A DNA stretch of 64,000 nucleotides from Pseudomonas viridiflava (GTDB lineage: Bacteria > Pseudomonadota > Gammaproteobacteria > Pseudomonadales > Pseudomonadaceae): positions 124,001 to 188,000 of the forward strand of contig NZ_UWFN01000116.1 in the NCBI RefSeq assembly GCF_900602065.1, in the 5' to 3' direction. The notes beneath the pieces are model-generated. The model was given only the letters and a program-made list of their open reading frames with translations, ran no database searches and was not told the origin of the DNA. Position numbers and translations under genes: made by a program. Positions 27,607 to 37,235 of this stretch are shown here, piece by piece (positions within the stretch are counted from its first letter, which is position 1; every line of letters begins with the position of its first letter).

Positions 27607-27822
27607 TTCCAGCCCATCCAGCTGCGCTGGTCGGAATTCGTCGTGGAAGCTGCTTCAACCGTCAGGGCGGTATTTCGGCTGGGAAATATTCAACGTCTGC
27701 TCCGCCCTCTTCCCGGCTAAAGCCAGCCCCTCGTCGCACATCAGCGTGTGGGGACGATTGAATTCCTGCAGAAATGGCATTCCGGTTCAGGCAGTGCTGA
27801 GTATTGAGGAATCCATAACCCC

Positions 27823-28500
27823 ATGAAACGGGAAAGTACAACGCCGACCACCTTCGACCTGTTCGCCGAGGAGCCTGCGCAAAGCAACGCCACAGAACAG
27901 ATCGGCCCCTGCTCCTGGGTATTGCGCGGCCTGGCGTTACCTGAAGTCGATACATTGCTGGCAGCACTGGAAGACATTCTGATCAGAGCACCTTTCAGGC
28001 ATATGGTGACGCCGGGTGGTTTCACCATGTCGGCGGCGCTGAGCAGTTGTGGCAGCTTCGGCTGGATGACTGACCGTACAGGCTACCGCTACACCCCAAC
28101 CGACCCCCAGAGTGGTTTGCCATGGCCGGACATTCCACAGGCTTTCATGGTGCTGGCCCAGCAGGCCGCGCAGCTGTGCGGCTTCAGTGGCTTCGCTCCG
28201 GATGCCTGCCTGATCAACCAGTACATTCCCGGCGCCAAAATGTCCCTGCATCAGGACAAAGACGAAAAGCACTACGAATGGCCGGTGGTATCGGTGTCTC
28301 TGGGGCTGCCTGCAATCTTTCTGTTTGGCGGACACCAGCGCAACGAAAAACCTCAACGAATAGCGCTCATGCACGGGGACGTGGTGGTCTGGGGTGGCGA
28401 GGACCGACTGCGCTTTCACGGCGTGCTGCCTGTCAAACCCGGTCATCACCCTTTGCTGGGGGAACAGCGCATCAACTTCACCTTCAGGCGGGCGTTTTAA
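27823..28500 (+). CDS. alkB: DNA oxidative demethylase AlkB
   Basis: This is a 225-residue Fe(II)/2-oxoglutarate dioxygenase that removes 1-methyladenine and 3-methylcytosine damage from DNA by oxidative demethylation. The nucleotide-recognition lid FTMSAALSSCGSFGWMTDRT and YRYTPTDPQSGLPWP matches E. coli AlkB. The iron ligands are His and Asp in MSLHQDKDE and a distal His in RLRFHGVLPVKPGHHP; the following RINFTFR supplies the 2-oxoglutarate-binding arginines. Family length. There is no adjacent ada gene. The 3' end overlaps the convergent GH15 gene by 17 bases. Confidence 0.95.
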   Translation: MKRESTTPTTFDLFAEEPAQSNATEQIGPCSWVLRGLALPEVDTLLAALEDILIRAPFRHMVTPGGFTMSAALSSCGSFGWMTDRTGYRYTPTDPQSGLPWPDIPQAFMVLAQQAAQLCGFSGFAPDACLINQYIPGAKMSLHQDKDEKHYEWPVVSVSLGLPAIFLFGGHQRNEKPQRIALMHGDVVVWGGEDRLRFHGVLPVKPGHHPLLGEQRINFTFRRAF

Positions 28501-30304
28501 CCTCAGCGGCAGCGCGGGACTTCACCGGGCAGACCACCCGGTGCAAGTTGAGCGCAGTATTGATAATGCCAATATGGCTGAACGCCTGAGGGAAGTTGCC
28601 CAGCATGCGCTGTTCGCGAGGGTCGTATTGTTCGGCAAGCAGCCCCAGGTCGTTACACAGTCCGCACAGCCGATCAAATAATGCAGCGGCTTCCGGCTCC
28701 CGCCCCATGAGCACATAGACATCCGCCAACCAGAACGAACACACCAGAAACGTCCCTTCGTGCCCCGCGACGCCATCAACGCTGTGCTCGGTGTCATAGC
28801 GCAACAGCAAGCCGTCCTGAATCAGGCTTCTCTCGATGGCCGCAACAGTACCCACCACGCGCGGGTCGTCGGCCGGCAGAAACCCAGTCAAAGCGATCTG
28901 CAGCAGACTGGCATCCAGCGCGGGTGAGCCATACGTTTGGGTAAAGCTGCCGATGACCGGGTCGTAACCGTTAAGGCACACATCAGCATGGATGTCGTCA
29001 GCCACCTTGCGGTAATGCTTCGCCAGCGCACGATCCTCATCGCTTTGCGCGGACTCGGCAAGTAGCGTGGCATTTCGATCAAACGCCACCCAGGTCATGA
29101 CCTTGGAGTGGGTAAAGTGGCGAGGCTCGGAGCGAATTTCCCAGATGCCTTTATCCGGCAAGTGCCAGACTTTTTCGAGAAACGGCATGATCACTCTGGA
29201 AATGGCAATGCTGCGGGGCGGTCGCGGCAACCCGCCTTTGATCGCCTGAATCATGGCGTCGGCGACTTCGCCGTAGACGTCCAGTTGCATTTGCGTAGCA
29301 GCACCGTTGCCGATGCGTACAGGGCGCGAAGCCTCATAGCCGTCGAGCCAGGGCAACTCGAACTCTGGCAGGCGCCTTTCACCGCCAAGCCCGTACATGA
29401 TCTGGATCTGCTCGGGATTACCTGCCACCGAGCGCATCAACCATTCACGCCAGGCCGCCGCCTCTTCGAAATAACCGAGATTCATGAACGCCAGTAGCGT
29501 CATGGTCGCGTCGCGCAACCAGCAATAGCGGTAATCCCAATTGCGCTCACCTCCCAGTTGCTCAGGCAGCGAGGTGGTGACTGCCGCAACGATGCCGCCT
29601 GTGGGCTGATAGGTCATTGCCTTCAACGTGATCAGCGAACGCTTGACCTGTGCGGTCCATGGCCCGACGTCGGGACAGCGGTCGGAGAACTCAAGCCAGA
29701 AGTATTCGGTTGCCGCCAGAGCAGACTCGGCGTCGATCCCGTCATGAACAGGTTCATAGGACGCCTGATGACTCAAGACAAACGCCTCGCGCTCGCCCTC
29801 GTCAATACGGAAGTGGCAGCCGGTGTGATGGTCCAGCGCCTTCAGGGGTTCTGGTGCCCGCAGCACCAGCATTTCCGGCCCTGCTACTGCACTCAGGGTC
29901 TGACCGCCCTTGTTTTCAACCCAAGGCACGCTGCTGCCGTAGTCAAAGCGAATAGCCAGATCCATGTCAAAAAACACATGCCCGCTCAGGCCGACGACGA
30001 TACGTACAACATGACTCCCCTCGCCTTGCGGCATGAAATCAACCAGCATTGCGCGCCCGGTCGAGGTTTCAAACACGGTCTCGAGAATCAGCGTGCCTTC
30101 ACGATAGCGCCGCTCGGTATTGATCAATGGTTCGCTTGGGGCTATTTTCCAGCGCCCGTTATCCGTGTCGCCGAGCAAGGCGGCGAAACACGCAGGCGAA
30201 TCAAATCGAGGGAAGCACAACCAGTCCAGCGAACCATCCCGGGCAACCAGCGCGGCCGTCTTGCAGTTGCCCAGCAGTGCGTAGTCTTCGATCAACGCGG
30301 CCAT
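28484..30304 (-). CDS. Glycoside hydrolase family 15 protein (glucoamylase/trehalase-like)
   Basis: This 606-residue protein starts at ATG 30304 (MAALIEDYALLGNCKTAALV), a typical beginning of bacterial GH15 proteins of the trehalase-like N-terminal type. A beta-sandwich (about 1-215) precedes an (alpha/alpha)6 barrel with ERNWDYRYCWLRDATMTLLA, the acid-binding part, GNGAATQMQLDVYGEVADAM and the catalytic-base region EGTFLVCSFWLADVYVL. It should hydrolyse alpha-glucosidic bonds in glucan, maltooligosaccharide or trehalose; no signal peptide, so cytoplasmic. It is the last gene of gnd-zwf-HAD-GH15 (38-base gap after the HAD gene). With the glycogen/trehalose locus 5 kb away, a trehalase or glucoamylase role fits; the exact substrate is open. 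Confidence 0.85.
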   Translation of the reverse strand: MAALIEDYALLGNCKTAALVARDGSLDWLCFPRFDSPACFAALLGDTDNGRWKIAPSEPLINTERRYREGTLILETVFETSTGRAMLVDFMPQGEGSHVVRIVVGLSGHVFFDMDLAIRFDYGSSVPWVENKGGQTLSAVAGPEMLVLRAPEPLKALDHHTGCHFRIDEGEREAFVLSHQASYEPVHDGIDAESALAATEYFWLEFSDRCPDVGPWTAQVKRSLITLKAMTYQPTGGIVAAVTTSLPEQLGGERNWDYRYCWLRDATMTLLAFMNLGYFEEAAAWREWLMRSVAGNPEQIQIMYGLGGERRLPEFELPWLDGYEASRPVRIGNGAATQMQLDVYGEVADAMIQAIKGGLPRPPRSIAISRVIMPFLEKVWHLPDKGIWEIRSEPRHFTHSKVMTWVAFDRNATLLAESAQSDEDRALAKHYRKVADDIHADVCLNGYDPVIGSFTQTYGSPALDASLLQIALTGFLPADDPRVVGTVAAIERSLIQDGLLLRYDTEHSVDGVAGHEGTFLVCSFWLADVYVLMGREPEAAALFDRLCGLCNDLGLLAEQYDPREQRMLGNFPQAFSHIGIINTALNLHRVVCPVKSRAAAEVKTPA

Positions 30305-30342
30305 GAACAAGCATCCGTAATCAGTTGAGCATCAACAGCCAA

Positions 30343-31161
30343 TCAGCGTGGCAACAGGTAGCGCTCGATAGCGCTGGCAACTCCATCTTGCAGGTTGCTA
30401 CCGGTGACGACGTCCGCCTCGCTGCGCACGCTCTCTTCAGCCTGACCCATGGCGATTGAAAGCCCGGCTTTATGGAACATGGCAACATCGTTGCCCCCGT
30501 CGCCAATTGCCGCAGTGTGGACCATGTCGACACCCGACTGCCCGGCCAGAATGACCAGAGCATTGCCCTTGTTGGCGTCCAGAGCTGTTACATCGAGGTA
30601 ATACAACTGTGAACGTGCGGCATGCGCCTGCCCCGCGATCAACGGATTGAGCCGACTTTCAAGTTGCTTCAGCAGTTCGAAATCGGTGCTGGCGGCGACA
30701 ATTTTGTCGACGCGATCCAGCCACGGCTCGAAACTTTCGACCTGGACCGGCTCATAGCCCAGCGTCGTGCGCTCATGCTCGACGTAAGCACCTTCCGGGT
30801 CGATCAAAAACCACTGATCATCAGCAAATACCCATACCGCCACCTCGTACCGGGAAAACAACTCGATACAGGTTCGGGCGGCCACTGGGTCGATACGGTA
30901 GGCAAACAGCACACGCCCATCAGGGGCTACGATATTGGCGCCGTTGAACCCCGCAGTAGGTAACTGAACGCCCAACGCTTCAATCTGTTGGCGCATGGCG
31001 CGCGGTGGGCGACTGCTTGCCACCGTAAAGTGGATTCCGGCATCACGCAGCCGGGCCACAGCGTCGATAGTCGCTTGGCTCAAACTGTGATCGGGTCGCA
31101 GTAATGTGCCGTCGATATCCGACAGTACAAATCGAATGTTTGATTGATGCGCTTCAGGCAT
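30343..31161 (-). CDS. Cof-type HAD-superfamily phosphatase
   Basis: This is a 272-residue protein from ATG 31161. Motif I FVLSDIDGTLLRPDHSLSQ contains the nucleophile Asp; motif II is VASSRPP; motif IV is AAIGDGGNDVAMFHKAGLSI. A C2B cap lies between (about 90-195). Such enzymes dephosphorylate small metabolites such as sugar phosphates or pyridoxal phosphate. The start codon lies inside the zwf coding end (8-base overlap), so the two are translationally coupled, which points to a sugar-phosphate role. A trehalose- or glucose-phosphate phosphatase is possible but unproven. Confidence 0.88.
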   Translation of the reverse strand: MPEAHQSNIRFVLSDIDGTLLRPDHSLSQATIDAVARLRDAGIHFTVASSRPPRAMRQQIEALGVQLPTAGFNGANIVAPDGRVLFAYRIDPVAARTCIELFSRYEVAVWVFADDQWFLIDPEGAYVEHERTTLGYEPVQVESFEPWLDRVDKIVAASTDFELLKQLESRLNPLIAGQAHAARSQLYYLDVTALDANKGNALVILAGQSGVDMVHTAAIGDGGNDVAMFHKAGLSIAMGQAEESVRSEADVVTGSNLQDGVASAIERYLLPR

Positions 31162-32686
31162 TGATATCCCGCCATTCTCGACCGTCTTTGCCCAGCAACG
31201 TATCCGCAGCGGCGGGTCCATCCCCTCCCGCAGCATACAGCTCGACCTGAGGGTTGTTCTTCCAGGCATCCAGAAATGGCTGTACGGCACGCCATCCGTT
31301 TTCAATGTTGTCAGCACGCTGGAACAGGGTCTGATCTCCGGTCAGGCAGTCGTAGATCAAGGTTTCATAGCCAGTAGATGGCTGCATCTCGAAGAAATCC
31401 TTGTACTCGAAGCCCAGTTCGATGTCTTCCATGTGCAGGTTGGGCCCGGGACGCTTGGCGTACAGGTCAAACCACATGCCCTCGTTGGGCTGGATCTGAA
31501 TGCGCAGATAGTTGGGCTTTATGCGATCAATCTCGGTATCACGAAACTGTGCATACGGCGCAGGCTTGAAGCAGATAGCAATTTCGGTGCTGCGTTTACT
31601 CATGCGCTTGCCGGTGCGCAGGTAAAACGGCACCCCGACCCAACGCCAGTTGTCGATCATGACCTTGAGTGCAACAAAGGTTTCAGTGGTGCTGTCAGGA
31701 TCAACCTTGTTTTCCTGACGATAGCCCGGCACCTCCTCATCACCCTTGCGGCCTTGCGCGTATTGGCCACGGACAGAATTGGCCAGAGCCTCCTCTTCAC
31801 TCCAGGGCCGAATCGCGCCGACAACCTTGGCTTTCTCACCTCGAACAGCATCTGCACCGAAGGCAGCCGGCGGCTCCATGGCAACCATGGCCAGTAGTTG
31901 GAACAGGTGATTGGGCACCATGTCGCGCAGTGCGCCGGTATGTTCGTAGAAACTGCCACGCGTTTCGACCCCGACAGTTTCCGCCGCAGTGATCTGCACG
32001 TGGTCGATGTAATGGTTATTCCAGAACGACTCGAACAAGGCGTTGGAAAAACGACTGACCAGAATGTTCTGGACTGTCTCTTTGCCCAGATAGTGGTCAA
32101 TCCGGTAGATCTGCTTCTCGGTCATGACCTTGAGCAGGCACTCATTGAGTGCGACAGCGCTGGGCAGATCCGAGCCAAATGGCTTTTCGATCACAACCCG
32201 GCGAAACGAACCAGACTCCTCGCTCAATAACCCGGAGGAGCCCAGCCGTGTAGCCACTTCGCTGAAAAAACGCGGAGCAGTGGCAAGATAGAAGACGGCG
32301 TTGCCGGTACCGGTGCTTTTGATCTTCTCGGCAATATCGCTATAAGTGGAGTCATCGAGAAAGTCGCCCTGTACGTAGCTGATCCGTCCTGCCAGCTTGC
32401 GCCAGAGTTCTGGATCGAGAGGATCCTTGCCGTCATCGGCGACCTTGCTGGCGGCCTCCTGACGGATGAAATCCTCAAGCTTCTTCGCAAAATCGACGTC
32501 GCTGATCGCGTTATGGTCAACGCCGACGATATACAGGTTTTCATCAACCAGACCGTCCCTGCTCAGGTTGTAGAGCGCCGGCATAAGCAGGCGCTTCACA
32601 AGGTCCCCATGGGCACCGAACAGGAACAGCGTGGTTGGTGGCGCAACTTCAGGCTTTTGCCGGGTACTGCTGCGCGATAATCCCAT
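31154..32686 (-). CDS. zwf: Glucose-6-phosphate 1-dehydrogenase
   Basis: This 510-residue enzyme oxidises glucose-6-phosphate to 6-phosphogluconolactone with NAD(P)+. The dinucleotide site is LFLFGAHGDLVKRLLMPALY (GxxGDL). The substrate-binding signature RIDHYLGKETVQN is intact, as are FEKPFG-type VVIEKPFGSDLPSA and WRWVGVPFYLRTGKRM. The ATG shares one base with the gnd stop (TAATG), so gnd and zwf are coupled. The protein has a short N-terminal extension, [18 protein letters not shown], typical of this Pseudomonas paralogue. Pseudomonads usually carry a second zwf next to hexR, edd and pgl; this one sits in an oxidative pentose-phosphate operon instead. Confidence 0.96.
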   Translation of the reverse strand: MGLSRSSTRQKPEVAPPTTLFLFGAHGDLVKRLLMPALYNLSRDGLVDENLYIVGVDHNAISDVDFAKKLEDFIRQEAASKVADDGKDPLDPELWRKLAGRISYVQGDFLDDSTYSDIAEKIKSTGTGNAVFYLATAPRFFSEVATRLGSSGLLSEESGSFRRVVIEKPFGSDLPSAVALNECLLKVMTEKQIYRIDHYLGKETVQNILVSRFSNALFESFWNNHYIDHVQITAAETVGVETRGSFYEHTGALRDMVPNHLFQLLAMVAMEPPAAFGADAVRGEKAKVVGAIRPWSEEEALANSVRGQYAQGRKGDEEVPGYRQENKVDPDSTTETFVALKVMIDNWRWVGVPFYLRTGKRMSKRSTEIAICFKPAPYAQFRDTEIDRIKPNYLRIQIQPNEGMWFDLYAKRPGPNLHMEDIELGFEYKDFFEMQPSTGYETLIYDCLTGDQTLFQRADNIENGWRAVQPFLDAWKNNPQVELYAAGGDGPAAADTLLGKDGREWRDINA

Positions 32687-33663
32687 TACTTGGGACCTTC
32701 CTTGTGACCACCGAAGCCAAAGCGCATTGCCGACAGCATCTTGTCTGCATAGGAGCTCTTCTGACGGGAGCGGAAACGGGCAAACAAAGCACTGGAAAGG
32801 ACCGGAACGGGTACCGCCTGCTCCATCGCGGCTTCGATTGTCCAGCGACCTTCGCCACTGTCGGCCACGGCGCCGGAGTACGCATCCAGCTGCGGGTCGG
32901 TGGCCAGGGCGTCAGCAGTCAGATCCAGCAGCCATGAGGACACAACGCTGCCCCGACGCCAGACTTCAGCGATATCAGCCATGTTCAAATCGAAACGTTG
33001 CTCGGCAGGAAGGTTCTCGGAGTTCTTCTGCTTGAGGATGTCGAAGCCTTCGGCGAAGGCTTGCATCATGCCGTATTCAATACCGTTATGGATCATCTTC
33101 ACGAAGTGGCCAGAACCTGCCGGGCCTGCGTGAATATAGCCACGCTCGGCACGGTCATCGGCAGAGGTGCGACCTTTGGTGCGTTCTACCGACCCCATGC
33201 CTGGGGCCAGCGTGGCGAACAACGGATCGAGGCGCTGAACCACGTCTGCTTCACCGCCGATCATCATGCAGTAGCCACGTTCAAGCCCCCACACGCCGCC
33301 GGAGGTACCCACGTCGACGTAATGAAGGCCCTTGGCTGTCAGCGCCTGTGCGCGACGCACATCGTCTTTATAGAAGGTGTTGCCGCCATCGATGATCACA
33401 TCATCAGCGTCCAGCAATTCACTCAGAACATTGATGGTCTCTTCAGTCGGCTCACCGGCTGGCAGCATGACCCAGACGGCGCGGGGCTTTTCCATGGCCG
33501 CTACCAGCGCGGGCAGATCGGCTACGGCAATCGAACCTTCCTTGGCCAGAGCGCTGCGCGAAGCTTCATCACGATCGTAAACCACGGTAGTGTGGCCATT
33601 GAGCATCAGGCGTCTTGCAATATTGCCGCCCATGCGGCCCAGTCCGATGATTCCAAGTTGCAT
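32686..33663 (-). CDS. gnd: 6-phosphogluconate dehydrogenase, decarboxylating (short GntZ type)
   Basis: This 325-residue enzyme converts 6-phosphogluconate to ribulose-5-phosphate and CO2 with NAD(P)+. Coenzyme site: [20 protein letters not shown]; substrate site: [20 protein letters not shown]; catalytic region [20 protein letters not shown] with the key Lys and Asn. At about 325 residues it belongs to the short, tetrameric, often NAD-preferring class rather than the 470-residue E. coli type. It is the first gene of a four-gene leftward operon with zwf, a HAD phosphatase and a GH15 enzyme. A GCTCAC/GTGAGC hairpin at 33713-33730 precedes it. Confidence 0.95.
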   Translation of the reverse strand: MQLGIIGLGRMGGNIARRLMLNGHTTVVYDRDEASRSALAKEGSIAVADLPALVAAMEKPRAVWVMLPAGEPTEETINVLSELLDADDVIIDGGNTFYKDDVRRAQALTAKGLHYVDVGTSGGVWGLERGYCMMIGGEADVVQRLDPLFATLAPGMGSVERTKGRTSADDRAERGYIHAGPAGSGHFVKMIHNGIEYGMMQAFAEGFDILKQKNSENLPAEQRFDLNMADIAEVWRRGSVVSSWLLDLTADALATDPQLDAYSGAVADSGEGRWTIEAAMEQAVPVPVLSSALFARFRSRQKSSYADKMLSAMRFGFGGHKEGPK

Positions 33664-33995
33664 GCTGGTGCTCCGTAATTCGCAAAAACAAAAAATGTTA
33701 CCTCATTGTACAGCTCACTTCGTTGTGAGCCAGCCATGAGCATGATTTTTAAAGCCCTGTTTTGCCGCTAGACCAGAGCCTGCGGGGCCTGTAGGATGGC
33801 CAATAGACACCAGCGCGAATGTGACGATTATTGAGATCAAGAAACGTTCGCGACAATTGAAAATAAAAAAGTTCCATTTTCCCGCAAAAGAAATCAGAAT
33901 TGCTGCCGATAGAGAGGTAAGCAGAGGCGAGTCGGCGCATCGATAGTCATTTGCCAGGACCTTTCATGTTGAATCCGCCATTTGCGAGGTGAGCA
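33664..33995. other. Divergent intergenic region upstream of gnd
   Basis: About 330 bases. It contains the inverted repeat GCTCAC-TTCGTT-GTGAGC (33713-33730), 50 bases upstream of gnd, which may be an operator or leader hairpin. I do not find a convincing HexR palindrome. The right part is AT-rich and probably carries the promoter of the small gene at 33996. Confidence 0.4.
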
Positions 33996-34169
33996 ATGGG
34001 CACTGTACTACCGGCAACTGCACCACAAACTCTCTATGTCACCATCCGTCGTGACGAACTGCGCCAGCTTAAAGAAGAGCGCGAACAATTGCTCAGCAAG
34101 GTCGCTCATTTGAGCCTCATGCTGCAACAAGCGCAATTGATGCACTCCGGCACTGCCCTGCAAGCCTGA
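33996..34169 (+). CDS. Small coiled-coil protein (57 aa)
   Basis: ATG 33996 is preceded by GCGAGGTGAGCA, a good ribosome binding site, and the frame ends at TGA 34169. The peptide starts MGTVLPATAPQTLYVTIRRD, then ELRQLKEEREQLLSKVAHLS and LMLQQAQLMHSG, a clear Leu/Lys/Glu heptad pattern of about five turns. It is compatible with a small dimeric cytoplasmic protein. Function unknown. A hairpin of GGCAAGCC and GGCTTGCC near 34218-34242 may terminate it. Confidence 0.6.
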   Translation: MGTVLPATAPQTLYVTIRRDELRQLKEEREQLLSKVAHLSLMLQQAQLMHSGTALQA

Positions 34170-34216
34170 GCCCCATCCGCTCGTTGCCTCTGCGTAACGT
34201 AGCATTACGAATAGTG

Positions 34217-34243
34217 GCAAGCCCGATCAGCTGGCTTGCCCCT
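34217..34243 (+). terminator. Hairpin after the small coiled-coil gene
   Basis: GGCAAGCC and GGCTTGCC arms surround a nine-base CGATCAGCT loop, about 50 bases after the stop. No T run follows, so it could equally be a REP-type half-element. Confidence 0.4.
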
Positions 34244-34542
34244 GGCAATACCCTCCTCTGAATTCCTTTCTTATATAGAGCCCACAAAGCGCTTCTCGCT
34301 TCGTGTTTTCACGCATTGGCCTCCATCTGCGCTGGTAAACATTGACCACAGGATCTGCCAAAGGCCACAAAGCTTTTGTACAGACACTCCACCATCGCAG
34401 CCCTCGGCAAGTCCGACAGGTTCAACGCTCGCTGCGCGACAGCGCATTCGCTGCAGAATGTCAAAAGCTCCGACCCGACACCCTGTCTAACGTTCAAACC
34501 TGCCAGTGGTTTAGCGCAAAGGTGATCAGGCCGGCCTTTGCA
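34244..34542. other. Intergenic region before the GNAT gene
   Basis: About 300 bases with no gene, repeat or terminator that I can defend; overlapping short frames on both strands lack ribosome sites. Confidence 0.3.
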
Positions 34543-35034
34543 TTAAAGCGCCTTCTGCCAGAACATTGCCTTGCCCATCTGCGGATCCAGCTCGTAACCC
34601 GCAAAACCAAGCTTGCGATAGGCGCCCTGGGCAATCAGGTTACCCTCGAGCACTTCAAGCGTCAGTTTGCAGCAGCCACGCTGGCGCGCGATTTCTTCGA
34701 CCTTGGCCAGCATCTTCTGACTGATACCCAGGCCACGGTACTGACCCAGCACCGCGACATCATGAATATTCACTAGCGGGCGACACTGGAAGGTTGAAAA
34801 GCCCTCGAAACAGTTGACCAGCCCGACCGGTTCCCCGGAAATAAAAGCCAGCACGCTGAACGCATGTGGTCGCTTGGCCAATTCAATTGCGACCTGCTGC
34901 TGGGTATCAAGTGACAACGATTCACCGCCCCCCATGACATCTTCGGCGTACTGATTGAGCACAAAGCCAATCGCTTGCGCGTGCACCGGGTTGGTGTAAC
35001 TGGCTTGCAGTACCAAAACTTCAGGGCTATCCAT
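34543..35034 (-). CDS. GNAT-family N-acetyltransferase
   Basis: This is a 163-residue single-domain acetyltransferase starting at ATG 35034 (MDSPEVLVLQASYTNPVHAQ). Motif A, the acetyl-CoA pyrophosphate loop, is VAVLGQYRGLGISQKMLAKV; motif B includes LEVLEGNLIAQGAYRKLGFA. The C-terminus GKAMFWQKAL is typical of a family common in proteobacteria. The acceptor (amino acid, peptide or small amine) cannot be told. ATG at 35049 would add five residues. It is monocistronic, just upstream of, and divergent from, the glycogen locus. Confidence 0.85.
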   Translation of the reverse strand: MDSPEVLVLQASYTNPVHAQAIGFVLNQYAEDVMGGGESLSLDTQQQVAIELAKRPHAFSVLAFISGEPVGLVNCFEGFSTFQCRPLVNIHDVAVLGQYRGLGISQKMLAKVEEIARQRGCCKLTLEVLEGNLIAQGAYRKLGFAGYELDPQMGKAMFWQKAL

Positions 35035-35631
35035 TACGTCCTCTTGCAACTGCGTTGATCACAGGCATTGCTGGCTCGACCGAGCCGGGTCGCTGATTCT
35101 ATCCCGCCATGCGCGAAAATGTTTCGATCAACTCTCAGGAAAATTCTACGGGCGCCCTACGATCAGGCGACCCATGCACCATGAAATAGCGTTTCCTGTT
35201 GTAGGAAGCCATTCTTGCCTCACGTAGTCTCCTTCAACGCACTGACTGGAGGCGTGTACAGGATCATCGTCAAACAATCCGACGATCGGTATTTCTCGTG
35301 CTCCACGACAGGTTTTTCGCTCTAACAAAGAGCATTGAGTCACCTGGCCACTCGTTTTTCTGGATTATCACGCGTCGCACTCCCGCCTCTGAAGCCCATT
35401 CCAGACATTTCCCACAAAAAAAGTCGAAACTTTCCGTTGCGCGCACAGGTCATCTCTTAAGAGCGCCTATGCTGTTGGCTATGCCCGCATTTTGGCGCTA
35501 CCAAGCTGTCCGTGAATCACGCAAACAGTAAATGGGTACTGATCTTGCGTAGCGCATGTGTGCTCGGCCATAGGACATGGCCAATAACAAATCTAATGCA
35601 GTACCAACACTGTATTGAATGGGAGAAATCG
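35035..35631. other. Long control region upstream of glgA
   Basis: About 600 bases between the divergent GNAT gene and glgA without a supported gene. The stretch 35400-35600 is comparatively AT-rich with several AACTTTCC/TAAGAG tracts, and probably carries the promoter of the glucan-trehalose operon. In pseudomonads this operon responds to osmotic stress and stationary phase; I could not identify a clear AlgU or RpoS site. Confidence 0.35.
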
Positions 35632-37221
35632 ATGATTAGCGCCGCTGTCAAAACCCAGAAGGGAGAGAGTTTTAATCAGCCGGCCAGCGAGCTGACTCAT
35701 CTGCCGGTCTTCGCTACGACGAGCGTTCCACAGCTGCAGCTACCTGCCGTTTCACAGCCAACAATAGTGTCGAGCAATAGACGCAAAGTCTTGTTTGTCA
35801 CTTCCGAGCTGGCTGACCTGGTGAAAACCGGTGGTCTTGGTGATGTTTCTGCTGCACTGCCGCGAGCCATGCGTCACCTGCACGACGTCCGAGTGCTGAT
35901 TCCCGGCTACCCGCAAGTGCTGAATAGTGGCAACCCGATCCATGTGATCAGTCAGTTGGGCGGTCATGCTGCCCTGCCACCCTGCAAGATCGGCCGTATG
36001 GACATGAAAGACGGTCTGGTGATTTATGTGCTGATTTGCCCTGAACTGTATGAGCGCGAAGGGACGCCTTATGCGGACAATCAAGGGCGTGACTGGTCCG
36101 ATAACCATATTCGCTTCGCCCGTCTGGGTCTGGCTGCTGCAGAATTCGCTGCGGGTGCGGTAAAAACCCAATGGTGTCCAGAGCTGGTTCACGCCCACGA
36201 CTGGCCAGCGGGTCTGGCTCCTGCCTACATGAAGTGGCGCGGGCAGACTACTCCAACCATCTTCACCATCCATAACCTGGCGTATCAAGGCACCGTCAGC
36301 ACGGCGTCCAGTCGCGAGCTGGGTATTCCGGATGAAGCGCTCAGCGCGGACGGTATGGAGTTTTACGGCAAGCTTTCGTTCATCAAGGCCGGCATGGCCT
36401 ACTCCAGCCATATCACGACGGTCAGCGCGACTTACGCCAAAGAAATTACCACCCCCGAGTTCGGTTGCGGCCTGGAAGGCTTCCTTCAGCACAAAGCCAA
36501 TCGCGGCCAGCTCAGCGGTATCCCGAATGGCATCGACGCCAGTTGGGATGCGGCAACTGACGAGCACCTGATTTGCCACTTTGCGCCCAACGAATGGCAG
36601 CGCAAGGAGATCAACGCTGATCACGTCCGAGAGTTGTTCGAGCTGGAGCCGTCTACCGGCCCGCTGTTCGCCGTCGTTTCGCGACTGGTTTATCAGAAAG
36701 GCCTGGACCTCACCATCGGTGTCGCCGAGCACATCGTCAACAATGGCGGCCAGATCGCAATCATTGGTCGTGGCGAGCCTGAAGAAGAAGACGCCATGCG
36801 CGCCTTGGCGGAACGCTTCCCTGGCCAGATTGGCGTGCGTATCGGTTTCAACGAGACCGACGCCCGTCGCATGTTCGCTGGCAGTGACTTCTTGCTGATG
36901 CCTTCGCGTTACGAGCCATGCGGGCTGAGCCAGATGTATGCGCAGCGTTTCGGTTCGCTACCGGTCGCCCGCAACACCGGCGGTCTGGCTGACACCATTG
37001 AAGATGGCGTAACCGGTTTCCTGTTCGACGAGTCAACCGTCGAAAGCTACACCGAAGCATTGAACCGTGCCTTCAAGGTGTTCTCCAACCCTGCACTGAT
37101 CAACGCCATGCGTTGCCGGGCAATGGCAGCCCCTTTCAACTGGCATCAAGCGGTAGAGCCCTACGCAGAGCTCTATCAGGACCTGCTGAAGAAAAATGTG
37201 GGTACTGCACTTCACTATTGA
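35632..37221 (+). CDS. glgA: Glycogen synthase (GT5)
   Basis: This 529-residue glycosyltransferase extends linear alpha-1,4-glucan from nucleotide-glucose. The start ATG 35632 follows GGGAGAAATCG; a start 120 bases earlier has no such site. The conserved donor-binding motif VKTGGLGDVSAALPRA is near residue 65 after a 45-residue polar extension. The C-terminal half has VVSRLVYQKGLDL and SRYEPCGLSQMYAQRFGSLP with the catalytic Glu of the ExxG region. It heads the rightward operon glgA-treZ-malQ-treY (gaps of 14, -11 and -4 bases). No glgC is visible, so the donor may be made elsewhere or be supplied by another route. Confidence 0.95.
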   Translation: MISAAVKTQKGESFNQPASELTHLPVFATTSVPQLQLPAVSQPTIVSSNRRKVLFVTSELADLVKTGGLGDVSAALPRAMRHLHDVRVLIPGYPQVLNSGNPIHVISQLGGHAALPPCKIGRMDMKDGLVIYVLICPELYEREGTPYADNQGRDWSDNHIRFARLGLAAAEFAAGAVKTQWCPELVHAHDWPAGLAPAYMKWRGQTTPTIFTIHNLAYQGTVSTASSRELGIPDEALSADGMEFYGKLSFIKAGMAYSSHITTVSATYAKEITTPEFGCGLEGFLQHKANRGQLSGIPNGIDASWDAATDEHLICHFAPNEWQRKEINADHVRELFELEPSTGPLFAVVSRLVYQKGLDLTIGVAEHIVNNGGQIAIIGRGEPEEEDAMRALAERFPGQIGVRIGFNETDARRMFAGSDFLLMPSRYEPCGLSQMYAQRFGSLPVARNTGGLADTIEDGVTGFLFDESTVESYTEALNRAFKVFSNPALINAMRCRAMAAPFNWHQAVEPYAELYQDLLKKNVGTALHY

Positions 37222-37235
37222 TCAAGGAATAACGG

